Shown here piece by piece: positions 57,452-64,000 of a stretch of 64,000 bases of DNA. Under the pieces are notes generated by a model, which did no database searches, was not told where the DNA came from, and worked only from the letters and a program-made list of their open reading frames with translations. The stretch is from Sphingomonas sp. PP-CE-3A-406 (GTDB taxonomy: Bacteria; Pseudomonadota; Alphaproteobacteria; Sphingomonadales; Sphingomonadaceae). The translations under genes and the position numbers were made by a program. The stretch spans positions 124,001 to 188,000 of the forward strand of contig NZ_RCWY01000003.1 in the NCBI RefSeq assembly GCF_003688625.1, given 5' to 3'. How positions within the stretch are numbered: the first letter of the stretch is position 1; every line of letters starts with the position of its first letter.

Positions 57452-57558
57452 CTCCCCTTCCGCTTGCGGGAGGGGTCGGGGGAGGGGTTAGCCTCATGGA
57501 CCGGACGCCGGTACGTACGTCGGCCCCTCCCCTAACCCCTCCCGCAAGCGGGAGGGGA
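57452..57558. repeat. R6 palindromic repeat
   Basis: Arms CTCCCCTTCCGCTTGCGGGA and CTCCCGCAAGCGGGAGGGGA, and the same internal GCCGGTACGTACGTCG as the copy at 17774. Confidence 0.88.
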
Positions 57559-57669
57559 ATCTAACCGTCGTCGCCTTGCTTGGTCCTGGGCTCCCGCGTT
57601 CGCGGGAGAACAACGAGCTTAAGCGCTCGCTCCCCCACAAACTCGATCGAAGTACTACTTCGATCGCCA

Positions 57670-57704
57670 TAAAAAATGGCCCGGTGTGTTGCCACACCGA
57701 GCCA
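57670..57704 (-). terminator. intrinsic terminator after amt
   Basis: On the minus strand, TGGCTCGGTGTGG pairs with CACACCGGGCCA (one G-T and one bulge-like mismatch), followed by ATTTTTTATGG. It lies about 55 bp past the amt stop codon. Confidence 0.85.
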
Positions 57705-57759
57705 AGGTTGTCCGCAGGAGGAACGTCGTGGGTGCGGGCTCGGGTGGCCCGCTACCGAA

Positions 57760-59118
57760 CTAGTCGTAGGCGCGTTCGCCGTGCTCGCCGAGATCGAGGC
57801 CTTCGCGCTCGACTTCCTCGGAGACCCGCAAGCCGGTCAGCGCCTTGGCGATGTAGATCGCGATGACGGTGCCGATCGCCGCCCAGACGATCGTCGTGGC
57901 GACTGCCGCGACCTGGACGAAGAGCTGGTGGCCCATGTCGAAATCGGGCTTGCCGGGGCCGCCGAACGCTGGCGAGTAGACGATGCCGGTGCCGATCGCG
58001 CCGATCATGCCGCCGATGCCGTGGATGCCGAACGCGTCGAGCGCATCGTCATAGCCGAGCTTCGGCTTGAGGACCGTCACGGCGTAGTAGCAGACCACCG
58101 ACGCGACCGCGCCGAGGATGATCGCACCGAACGGGCCCGAGTTGCCCGCCGCCGGCGTCACCGCGACGAGGCCGGCGATGATGCCCGAGCAGAAGCCGAG
58201 TGCCGAGCCCTTGTGGCCGTTGACGCGCTCGATCAGCATCCAGGCCAGGCCCGCCGAGGCGGTGGCGACGAAGGTGTTGAGCATCGCGAGCCCGGCCGAA
58301 CCGTTCGCCTCGAGCGCCGAGCCGGCGTTGAAGCCGAACCAGCCGACCCACAGCAGCCCGGTGCCGATGCCGGTCATCGTCAGCGAATGCGGCGCCATGC
58401 GATCGGTGGGATAGCCGAGGCGCTTGCCGAGGATCAGCGCCGCCACGAGCGCCGAGACACCGGCGTTGATGTGCACCACGGTGCCGCCGGCGAAATCGAG
58501 CGCGCCCATCTTGAAGAACTTGCCGCCCGATGCCCACACCATGTGCGCGACCGGGAAGTACACGATCGTCAGCCAGACGATGGCGAACACCATCACCGCC
58601 GAGAACTTCATCCGTTCGACGACCGAGCCGAGCACGAGCGCGACGGTGATCGCGGCGAACGTCATCTGGAAGCAGATGAAGACATATTCGGGGATCGCGA
58701 CGCCCGCGGTGAATGTGGCCGCGGTAGAGTCGGGCGTGATGCCGCGGAGCAGCGCCTTGCCGAAGCCCGAGATATACTCGCCGCCGCCGTCGCCGAACGC
58801 CATCGTGTAGCCGTACATCACCCACAACAGCATCGCGAGACACGCGACCGCGCCGATCTGGGTCATCGTCGACAGCATGTTCTTCGACCGGGTGAGGCCG
58901 CCGTAGAACAGCGCGAGGCCGGGGACGATCATCATCAACACCAGCAGCGTCGACGTCATCATCCAGGCGGTGTCGCCCTTGTTCACGGTCGCGACCACGG
59001 GCGCAGCGACCGGGGCTACGGGTGCCGCGACGTCCTGCGCCCAGGCGGGTGCTGCGGCGATCATCGCCGCGCCGAACCCTAGAGCCGCGACGGCGGCCTT
59101 TTTCAAATCATGCTTCAT
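57760..59118 (-). CDS. amt: ammonium transporter
   Basis: A 452-residue Amt/MEP/Rh channel with a signal peptide (MKHDLKKAAVAALGFGAAMI, ending APAWAQ) and eleven membrane helices. Hallmarks are DTAWMMTSTLLVLMMIVPGL, FYGGLTRSKNMLS, FAGGTVVHINAGVSAL (the pore His), and GIGTGLLWVGWFGFNAGSAL; the second His lies in DAFGIHGIGGM. It imports NH4+/NH3 and is blocked by GlnK when nitrogen is plentiful. It is co-transcribed with glnK (11 bp gap). Confidence 0.96.
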   Translation of the reverse strand: MKHDLKKAAVAALGFGAAMIAAAPAWAQDVAAPVAPVAAPVVATVNKGDTAWMMTSTLLVLMMIVPGLALFYGGLTRSKNMLSTMTQIGAVACLAMLLWVMYGYTMAFGDGGGEYISGFGKALLRGITPDSTAATFTAGVAIPEYVFICFQMTFAAITVALVLGSVVERMKFSAVMVFAIVWLTIVYFPVAHMVWASGGKFFKMGALDFAGGTVVHINAGVSALVAALILGKRLGYPTDRMAPHSLTMTGIGTGLLWVGWFGFNAGSALEANGSAGLAMLNTFVATASAGLAWMLIERVNGHKGSALGFCSGIIAGLVAVTPAAGNSGPFGAIILGAVASVVCYYAVTVLKPKLGYDDALDAFGIHGIGGMIGAIGTGIVYSPAFGGPGKPDFDMGHQLFVQVAAVATTIVWAAIGTVIAIYIAKALTGLRVSEEVEREGLDLGEHGERAYD

Positions 59119-59129
59119 CTCGTCCCCCC

Positions 59130-59468
59130 TCAGAGCGCTGAATCGTCGGTTTCGCCGGTGCGGATCCGCACTGCCTGGCCGACGTCGAGCACGAAAATCT
59201 TGCCGTCGCCGATCGCGCCAGTGTTCGCCGATGCCTGGATCGCCTCGACCACGCGGTCGGACAGGCTGGCGGCGCAGACCACCTCGATCTTGATCTTCGG
59301 CACCATGTTGGTGCTGTACTCGGCCCCCCGATAGATCTCGGTCTGGCCCTTCTGACGGCCGAACCCCTTGACCTCGGTGACCGTCATGCCCGCCACGCCG
59401 ATCGTGGTGAGCGCTTCGCGCACCTCGTCGAGCTTGAACGGCTTGATGATGGCAATGACGAGTTTCAT
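59130..59468 (-). CDS. glnK: P-II nitrogen regulatory protein GlnK
   Basis: A 112-residue trimeric PII signal protein. [20 protein letters not shown] starts the fold. The T-loop has [18 protein letters not shown] with the uridylylation Tyr51, the B-loop is [13 protein letters not shown]. It senses ATP/ADP and 2-oxoglutarate and gates Amt. The linkage with amt and the sigma-54 promoter upstream make it GlnK rather than GlnB. Confidence 0.96.
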   Translation of the reverse strand: MKLVIAIIKPFKLDEVREALTTIGVAGMTVTEVKGFGRQKGQTEIYRGAEYSTNMVPKIKIEVVCAASLSDRVVEAIQASANTGAIGDGKIFVLDVGQAVRIRTGETDDSAL

Positions 59469-59501
59469 CGCGCCCCTTCCCCAGTTGTATGGTGAGAGCC
59501 T

Positions 59502-59518
59502 CGCAATGTGCGTGCCAG
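59502..59518 (-). promoter_or_regulatory. sigma-54 (-24/-12) promoter of glnK-amt
   Basis: On the minus strand CTGGCACGCACATTGCG fits the consensus TGGCACG-N4-TTGC exactly. The -12 element lies about 34 bp before the glnK ATG, leaving a leader of about 23 nt with GGGGAAGGGG as ribosome site. NtrC-type activation in nitrogen limitation is implied. Confidence 0.9.
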
Positions 59519-59621
59519 TTGCGGTGCGGAGGGGTGAGGTGTGCTCGGAGAGCGGGCAGCGGGGGTTTTGCGGTTAAAACTTGTGCAGTGCGGTGCGGGT
59601 GCTCGAAAAACGGGCACCTCC

Positions 59622-59718
59622 CCGTCATGCCGGGCTTGCTCCGGCATCCACCGATCGGCGTACTCGCCAGCGTTTGGTTTGCGGGACCGTGGATGCCGGA
59701 ACGAGCCCGGCATGACGG
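59622..59718. repeat. R4 palindromic repeat
   Basis: Left arm CCGTCATGCCGGGCTTGCTC, right arm GGAACGAGCCCGGCATGACG; the same right arm is in 21868-21962. Confidence 0.88.
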
Positions 59719-59769
59719 AGTGGGTGGGGGCGGCGGGGTTTGCTTGCCCCCGCCGGCCCCATGCCCAAC

Positions 59770-61344
59770 TCAGTGGCGGAAGTGGCGCATGCCGGTGAAG
59801 ACCATCGCGAGGCCGGCTTCGTCCGCTGCAGCGATGACGTCGGCGTCGCGGATCGAGCCGCCGGGCTGGATCACTGCGGTCGCACCGGCTTCCACCGCCG
59901 CGAGCAGGCCGTCGGCGAAGGGGAAGAATGCGTCGGAGGCGACCGCCGAGCCGATCGTGCGCGGGGTCGACCAGCCGGCCTTCTCTGCCGCGTCCTTCGC
60001 CTTCCATGCGGCGATGCGCGCGGATTCGAGGCGGTTCATCTGGCCCGCGCCGATGCCCGCGGTGCTGCCGTCCTTGGCGTAGACGATCGCGTTGGACTTG
60101 GTGTGCTTGGCGACGGTCCAGGCGAAGCGGCAGTCGAGGAGTTCCTGCGGCGTCGGCTGGCGCTTGGTGACGACCTTCAACTCACCCGGCGTGCCGTTGT
60201 CGCGACCCTGGACGAGCCAGCCGCCAGCGATCGACTTTGCCGTCAAGCCGAGGCGGGCGGGATCGGGGAGGTCGCCGGTCAGCAGCAGGCGGAGGTTCTT
60301 CTTGGCGGCGAACAGCGCGATCGCGTCCTCGTCGGCATCGGGGGCGACGACGACTTCGGTGAAGATGCCGGTTATCTGGCGCGCGGTCTCGGCGTCGAGC
60401 GTGCGGTTCACGGCGATGATGCCGCCGAATGCCGACACCGTGTCACAGGCGAACGCCGCGGCATAGGCGTCGGCGAGCGTGGCGCCGGTGGCGACGCCGC
60501 AGGGGTTGGCGTGCTTCACGATCACCACCGAGGGCTCGGCGTCGCGGAATTCGGCGATGAGTTCGAGCGCGGCGTCGGCGTCGTTGAGGTTGTTGTAGCT
60601 GAGCGCCTTGCCCTGGAGCTGGCGGGCCTGGCCGATGCCGCGGACGTTGCCTGTTGCCGTGTAGAAGGCGGCGGACTGGTGCGGGTTCTCGCCGTAGCGC
60701 AAGCTGTCGCCGCGCTTCAGCGTGATCGGCAGGGTGGCGGGGAATTCCTCGGCCTGATCTACCGTGCCGAACCATGTCGCGATGGCGGAGTCGTAGGCGG
60801 CGGTGGTGGCGAAGGCCTTGGCTGCGAGCTTCTTGCGGTCTTCGAGTGTCGTGGTGCCGCCGGAGACGAGTGCGTAGTCGGCGGGGTCGGTGACGATCGC
60901 GACATAGGCGTGGTTCTTGGCGGCCGAGCGCACCATGCTGGGGCCGCCGATGTCGATGTTCTCGATGATGGTGTCGCGGTCGGCACCCTTCGCGACGGTG
61001 GCTTCGAACGGGTAGAGGTTGACGATCACGAGATCGATCGCGCCGATCTTGTGCTCGGCCATCGAGGCGGCGTGGCCGGCATCGTCGCGGACCGCGAGCA
61101 GGCCGCCGTGGACCATCGGGTGGAGCGTCTTGACGCGGCCGTCCATCATCTCGGGGAAGCCGGTGAGTTCGCTGACGTCACGCACCGTGAGGCCGGCGGC
61201 GCGGAGCGCGGTGGCGGTGCCGCCGGTGGAGACGAGTTCGACGCCGTGGCTCGCCAGCGCCTTGCCGAGATCGACGATCCCGGTCTTGTCGGAGACGGAC
61301 AGGAGCGCGCGCCGAATGGGGAGGGTGTTCGGGATGCTGGTCAT
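59770..61344 (-). CDS. purH: bifunctional AICAR formyltransferase/IMP cyclohydrolase
   Basis: A 524-residue enzyme for the last two steps of IMP synthesis. N-terminal cyclohydrolase: [72 protein letters not shown]-terminal AICAR transformylase: [47 protein letters not shown]. Start ATG at 61344; the longer frame to 61431 lacks support. Confidence 0.97.
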   Translation of the reverse strand: MTSIPNTLPIRRALLSVSDKTGIVDLGKALASHGVELVSTGGTATALRAAGLTVRDVSELTGFPEMMDGRVKTLHPMVHGGLLAVRDDAGHAASMAEHKIGAIDLVIVNLYPFEATVAKGADRDTIIENIDIGGPSMVRSAAKNHAYVAIVTDPADYALVSGGTTTLEDRKKLAAKAFATTAAYDSAIATWFGTVDQAEEFPATLPITLKRGDSLRYGENPHQSAAFYTATGNVRGIGQARQLQGKALSYNNLNDADAALELIAEFRDAEPSVVIVKHANPCGVATGATLADAYAAAFACDTVSAFGGIIAVNRTLDAETARQITGIFTEVVVAPDADEDAIALFAAKKNLRLLLTGDLPDPARLGLTAKSIAGGWLVQGRDNGTPGELKVVTKRQPTPQELLDCRFAWTVAKHTKSNAIVYAKDGSTAGIGAGQMNRLESARIAAWKAKDAAEKAGWSTPRTIGSAVASDAFFPFADGLLAAVEAGATAVIQPGGSIRDADVIAAADEAGLAMVFTGMRHFRH

Positions 61345-61446
61345 GAGGGTCTTTCGTCGGGGGTCGCCGTGCGGCGGTGCCTTAGCGTTGGTTGACGTTG
61401 GGGAACAGGCTCCTTTGCTCTGTCCAGCCACTCAACAAAGGTAGTT

Positions 61447-61550
61447 CCTCCCCGGCGAAGGCCGGGGTCCAAGTGGAAAGGTGGCAATAACGGAGTGCCG
61501 TCCCCGGTTAGCGACGTTTCCCAATTGGGCCCCGGCCTTCGCCGGGGTGG
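61447..61550 (+). repeat. R1 palindromic doublet repeat
   Basis: 104 bp. Arms CCTCCCCGGCGAAGGCCGGG and CCGGCCTTCGCCGGGGTGG, with the 48-nt core GGAAAGGTGG...GCGACGTTTCCC. It lies between purH and the heparinase-like gene. Confidence 0.9.
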
Positions 61551-61575
61551 CGCGTTAATCTCGATGGTGTGGCAG

Positions 61576-63312
61576 TCAGGCCTTCTTCAGCGCCCAGCTC
61601 ACACTCGCGCCGCCGGCCGCGGCTTCGCCTGTGATCATCAGTTGCTGCGTCGCGACCGGGCGACCGTCGGCGTCGATCCAGACGCTGTCCTCGACCACCA
61701 GCGCGCCGCCGCGGCAGCGGAATTGCCACAAGGGACCGCCCGGCAAGCGGAGGATCGCGCCGAGGCCGTCCGCGGTAGGGGAGACCTGCACGCCCTCCCC
61801 CAAATGGAAGCGGATCGCGAACAGCGACAGGCCGGCGCGGCGTTTGCGGCCCTGCGGCAACAGCGCGTCCTCGCCGCGGAGTTCGCGGCCGTCGCCGGTG
61901 AGCATCAGCTGGCGGCGGTGGAGGAAGCCCCAGCGGCGGACGTAACCGTCGTGGCTCGCCTCGATCCGGCTGGCGGCGTCCGATTCCTGGCGGCTGAGCT
62001 CGACTTCGCCCACGCCGCGGCCGAGCGTGCCGTCGGCGAGGATCGCGGTCGAGTTGCTGTCGGCGATCGTCAGCGTCGAATGCGCGGCAGTCGAGCGCAG
62101 GCCCTCGACCATCGCGGGGGGGAGTTGCGCGATGCCCGCGCGTGCGCCGCCGCAGTTGACGACGATCCGCGCCGGGCCGTCGGAGAATTCGAACGCGAGC
62201 GTCGAAGCGCAGCCGCCTTCGACGAGGCGGGCGATCGGCGGCGGGGCGGCGTCGACGATCAGGACTGCGGTGCCGGCGGCGAGGCGTTGATAGCCCCAGT
62301 CGCGGGCCTGACGGAGGGGGCGGGTGCGGACGCCGCTGGCTTCGATGACCGCGGCGACCTGCGTTTCGCTGGCGGGGCCGCCACCCTGCCAGCTCGACAG
62401 GCCACGATCGGCGTGCGCTACGCCGAGCAGGGCCGCGACCATCCGGGTGAGCGTGACCGCGACCGTCTCGGGGAGTTCGGCGCTGCGGGCGGCGTAGCTT
62501 TCCTGGAGGAGCGTGAGCAGCTGGATCGAATCGAGCAGCATCGCCGGGCTGCGCGACACCGAGCCGCCATCGTCGAACAGACCGGTGCCGAGCGCGCGGA
62601 GCAGGCCGGCCTCACCGAACGCCTGCCGCGGCTCGCCGCCGGGGATAAGGAGTCCGGCCGCGACGACTCCGCACCACGCGGCGATGCGCGGGGCACCCGC
62701 CGGGGCCTTGTCGGCGTTGCGATCGAGGTGGAGCGCGCCCTTTGCGAGCGCGTTCAAAACCTTCGAGCGATAGATCTGGTCGGAGGACGACAGGATCAGC
62801 GGCGCGTGCGCGGTCCAGGCGAGGATGCGGCGGCCCCACAGGTCGGGGCGCCACGCGATCCCGCCCTGCGTGTCGGCGTGCGCGGTCAGCCAGAGGCCCA
62901 TGAGGTATTCGGCGATCGGCGCACCCCGCGCGCGGGTCGCGACGGTCGACAGGTCGCGTAGCCACCCGAAACTGTGGAGGTATTCTGCGAACGGCTTGGG
63001 GAGCGGCTTCGCAAGATCGAGCGTCTCGATATCACGCGCTTCGCCGCGGAACGAGAGCACGCCCTCCAGCAGCATCGTGCCGCGCGGAATGTCGCCGAGG
63101 ATGGGGTCGTCGGGGACCGCGATCAGCTTCAGCGGGTAGCGACCCTTGAGGCGCAGCGTGTGGAGCGGCGTGCGCCACGTCAGGCGGTGGAAGCGCTCGG
63201 CCAGCCGATCGGCGAGCGACAGTCCCTTGTCGCCGCCGAGACGGATCAGGCGGCGGCCTTCGTCGATCCCGTCGGGGGCGGGATCGGTTACAAGATCGGG
63301 GGCTTCGTTCAC
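61576..63312 (-). CDS. heparinase II/III-family protein
   Basis: A 578-residue protein. The N-terminal helical (alpha-toroid) part includes [20 protein letters not shown] and [19 protein letters not shown]. The C-terminal heparinase II/III-like beta domain has [36 protein letters not shown] and [19 protein letters not shown]. No clear signal peptide is visible, so its location is uncertain. The genuine substrate is unlikely to be heparin. Start GTG at 63312 overlaps the rpe stop (GTGA); purH follows downstream. This order is common in sphingomonads. Confidence 0.88.
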   Translation of the reverse strand: MNEAPDLVTDPAPDGIDEGRRLIRLGGDKGLSLADRLAERFHRLTWRTPLHTLRLKGRYPLKLIAVPDDPILGDIPRGTMLLEGVLSFRGEARDIETLDLAKPLPKPFAEYLHSFGWLRDLSTVATRARGAPIAEYLMGLWLTAHADTQGGIAWRPDLWGRRILAWTAHAPLILSSSDQIYRSKVLNALAKGALHLDRNADKAPAGAPRIAAWCGVVAAGLLIPGGEPRQAFGEAGLLRALGTGLFDDGGSVSRSPAMLLDSIQLLTLLQESYAARSAELPETVAVTLTRMVAALLGVAHADRGLSSWQGGGPASETQVAAVIEASGVRTRPLRQARDWGYQRLAAGTAVLIVDAAPPPIARLVEGGCASTLAFEFSDGPARIVVNCGGARAGIAQLPPAMVEGLRSTAAHSTLTIADSNSTAILADGTLGRGVGEVELSRQESDAASRIEASHDGYVRRWGFLHRRQLMLTGDGRELRGEDALLPQGRKRRAGLSLFAIRFHLGEGVQVSPTADGLGAILRLPGGPLWQFRCRGGALVVEDSVWIDADGRPVATQQLMITGEAAAGGASVSWALKKA

Positions 63313-63965
63313 CCCCGCAACGCGGCGATGTTGGCGGCGTAGTGGTCGGGGCCGCCGCGGAAGACCGAGGTGCCCGCCACCAGCGCGTCGGCACCGGCCT
63401 CGATACAGCGTTTCGCCCATTCCGCGTCGACGCCGCCATCGACTTCGAGATCGATCGCGCGGCCGCTCTTTTCGATCATCGTGCGGATCGCGCTGATCTT
63501 CTTGAGCTGGCTCGGGATGAAGCTCTGGCCGCCAAAGCCGGGGTTGACGCTCATCACGAGGACGAGGTCGACCATGTCCATGAGGTAGTCGAGCATCTTC
63601 GCCGGCGTGCCGGGGCAGATCACGACACCCGCGCGCTTGCCGAGGCTCTTGATGTGCTGGAGCGAGCGATGGATGTGCGGGCCGGCTTCGTAGTGCACGG
63701 TGATGCAGTCGGCGCCGGCCTCCGCGAACGCGTCGAGATACGCGTCGACGGGGGAAATCATCAGGTGGACGTCGAACGGCTTGGTGGTGACGCCGCGGAC
63801 CGACTTCATGACCGCGGGGCCGAACGAGATGTTGGGGACGAAATGGCCGTCCATCACGTCGATGTGGATCCAGTCGGCGCCGGCCGCGTCGATGGCACGC
63901 ACTTCCTCGCCGAGCTTGGCGAAGTCGGCGGAGAGGATCGAGGGGGCGATGCGGACGGGTTGCAT
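63309..63965 (-). CDS. rpe: ribulose-phosphate 3-epimerase
   Basis: A 218-residue TIM-barrel enzyme that interconverts ribulose-5-phosphate and xylulose-5-phosphate. [40 protein letters not shown] (metal-binding His/Asp), [17 protein letters not shown] and [20 protein letters not shown] are the family signatures. It starts at 63965 near the window end; its upstream partner is outside. Translational overlap with the heparinase-like gene implies an operon. Confidence 0.97.
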   Translation of the reverse strand: MQPVRIAPSILSADFAKLGEEVRAIDAAGADWIHIDVMDGHFVPNISFGPAVMKSVRGVTTKPFDVHLMISPVDAYLDAFAEAGADCITVHYEAGPHIHRSLQHIKSLGKRAGVVICPGTPAKMLDYLMDMVDLVLVMSVNPGFGGQSFIPSQLKKISAIRTMIEKSGRAIDLEVDGGVDAEWAKRCIEAGADALVAGTSVFRGGPDHYAANIAALRG

Positions 63966-64000
63966 GGGATTGTCCTAGCGCGGGATTCGCGTGGTGCGAA

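Larger units (their letters stand above)
57159..57759. other. gene-free repeat region between the recQ unit and amt
   Basis: About 600 bp between convergent genes. It contains R5 (57222-57358), R6 (57452-57558), half of an R2-like arm near 57580-57612 and the amt terminator. No gene is seen. Confidence 0.65.
59469..59769. other. glnK upstream region with an R4 repeat
   Basis: About 300 bp between purH and glnK (both on the minus strand). It holds the sigma-54 promoter (59502) and R4 (59622-59718). I see no clear NtrC palindrome between them, though the 80-120 bp upstream of the promoter would be the place. Confidence 0.6.

Noticed and set aside
57760..59628. amt as a 622-residue fusion
   Set aside because: The upstream 170 codons run through glnK in a wrong frame. 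Amt has its own signal peptide starting at 59118.
59740..61395. 551-codon plus-strand frame
   Set aside because: It is antisense to purH over its whole length, with no recognisable motif.

Overview
The window looks like a chromosomal stretch of a pigmented sphingomonad (Alphaproteobacteria, order Sphingomonadales, most likely Sphingomonas). The reasons are the very high G+C content, a CcrM-type GANTC methyltransferase, the carotenoid genes crtY-crtI-crtB, a three-subunit proton-translocating transhydrogenase beside an aa3 oxidase subunit IV gene, and several families typical of the group (DUF6456, paired exported ferritin-like proteins). This assignment is from gene content and style only.

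Layout. 0-2.3 kb: a partial DUF6456 gene, an XRE regulator, a small unknown gene, a probable decayed gene fragment and tRNA-Val(UAC). 2.3-9.5 kb: a winged-helix regulator, the pntAA/pntAB/pntB operon (with a DUF559 nuclease gene wedged inside), coxIV, an NtrC-type regulator and a bestrophin-like protein. 9.5-15.5 kb: folP, ccrM, rnhB, thiD, a DUF1272 protein and glmM, all on the minus strand. 15.5-25.1 kb: transporters (dicarboxylate/amino-acid:cation symporter, POT peptide transporter), an aldo/keto reductase, a nitroreductase, a GntR regulator, arylamine N-acetyltransferase, an acyl-CoA dehydrogenase and the Sua5 tRNA-modification enzyme. 25.1-33.6 kb: msrA, galE, a citrate-lyase-like gene, PAP2, tRNA-Lys(UUU), folK, two uracil-DNA glycosylases of different families, an MBL-fold lipoprotein, N-carbamoylputrescine amidase and a PhnA-domain protein.

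33.6-37.0 kb is the most accessory-looking stretch: a putative HTH gene, a Phd/YoeB toxin-antitoxin pair, and an AT-rich two-gene cassette made of a DGQHR-domain (DndB-like) protein and an unrecognised partner. It ends next to thiC, which carries a TPP riboswitch. 39.4-44.3 kb holds two exported ferritin-like proteins, a MipA/OmpV protein, a DUF2141 protein and a GNAT acetyltransferase. 44.8-49.4 kb is the carotenoid cluster with a LOG-family gene inside. 49.8-54.3 kb has an Atm1-type ABC exporter, an HSDR_N-type nuclease gene broken by one stop codon, and an sdpRI pair. 54.5-64 kb has recQ, a TIGR01244 phosphatase/sulfurtransferase-like gene, a nitrogen-control operon glnK-amt behind a near-perfect sigma-54 promoter, purH, a heparinase II/III protein and rpe.

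The recurring theme is an exceptional load of palindromic intergenic repeats, which I sort into eight families (R1-R8). R1 occurs seven times as a ~104-bp doublet with a central core of 47-48 nt. Repeats of this kind have entered the reading frames of thiD (R2) and sua5 (R1), and a pair of inverted R7 copies forms the ends of the DUF559 nuclease unit inside the pnt operon. The best candidates for undescribed biology are the DGQHR two-gene cassette, the repeat-bounded DUF559 unit and the R1 repeat family. A cluster of six GANTC sites just upstream of ccrM suggests methylation feedback on its own promoter.
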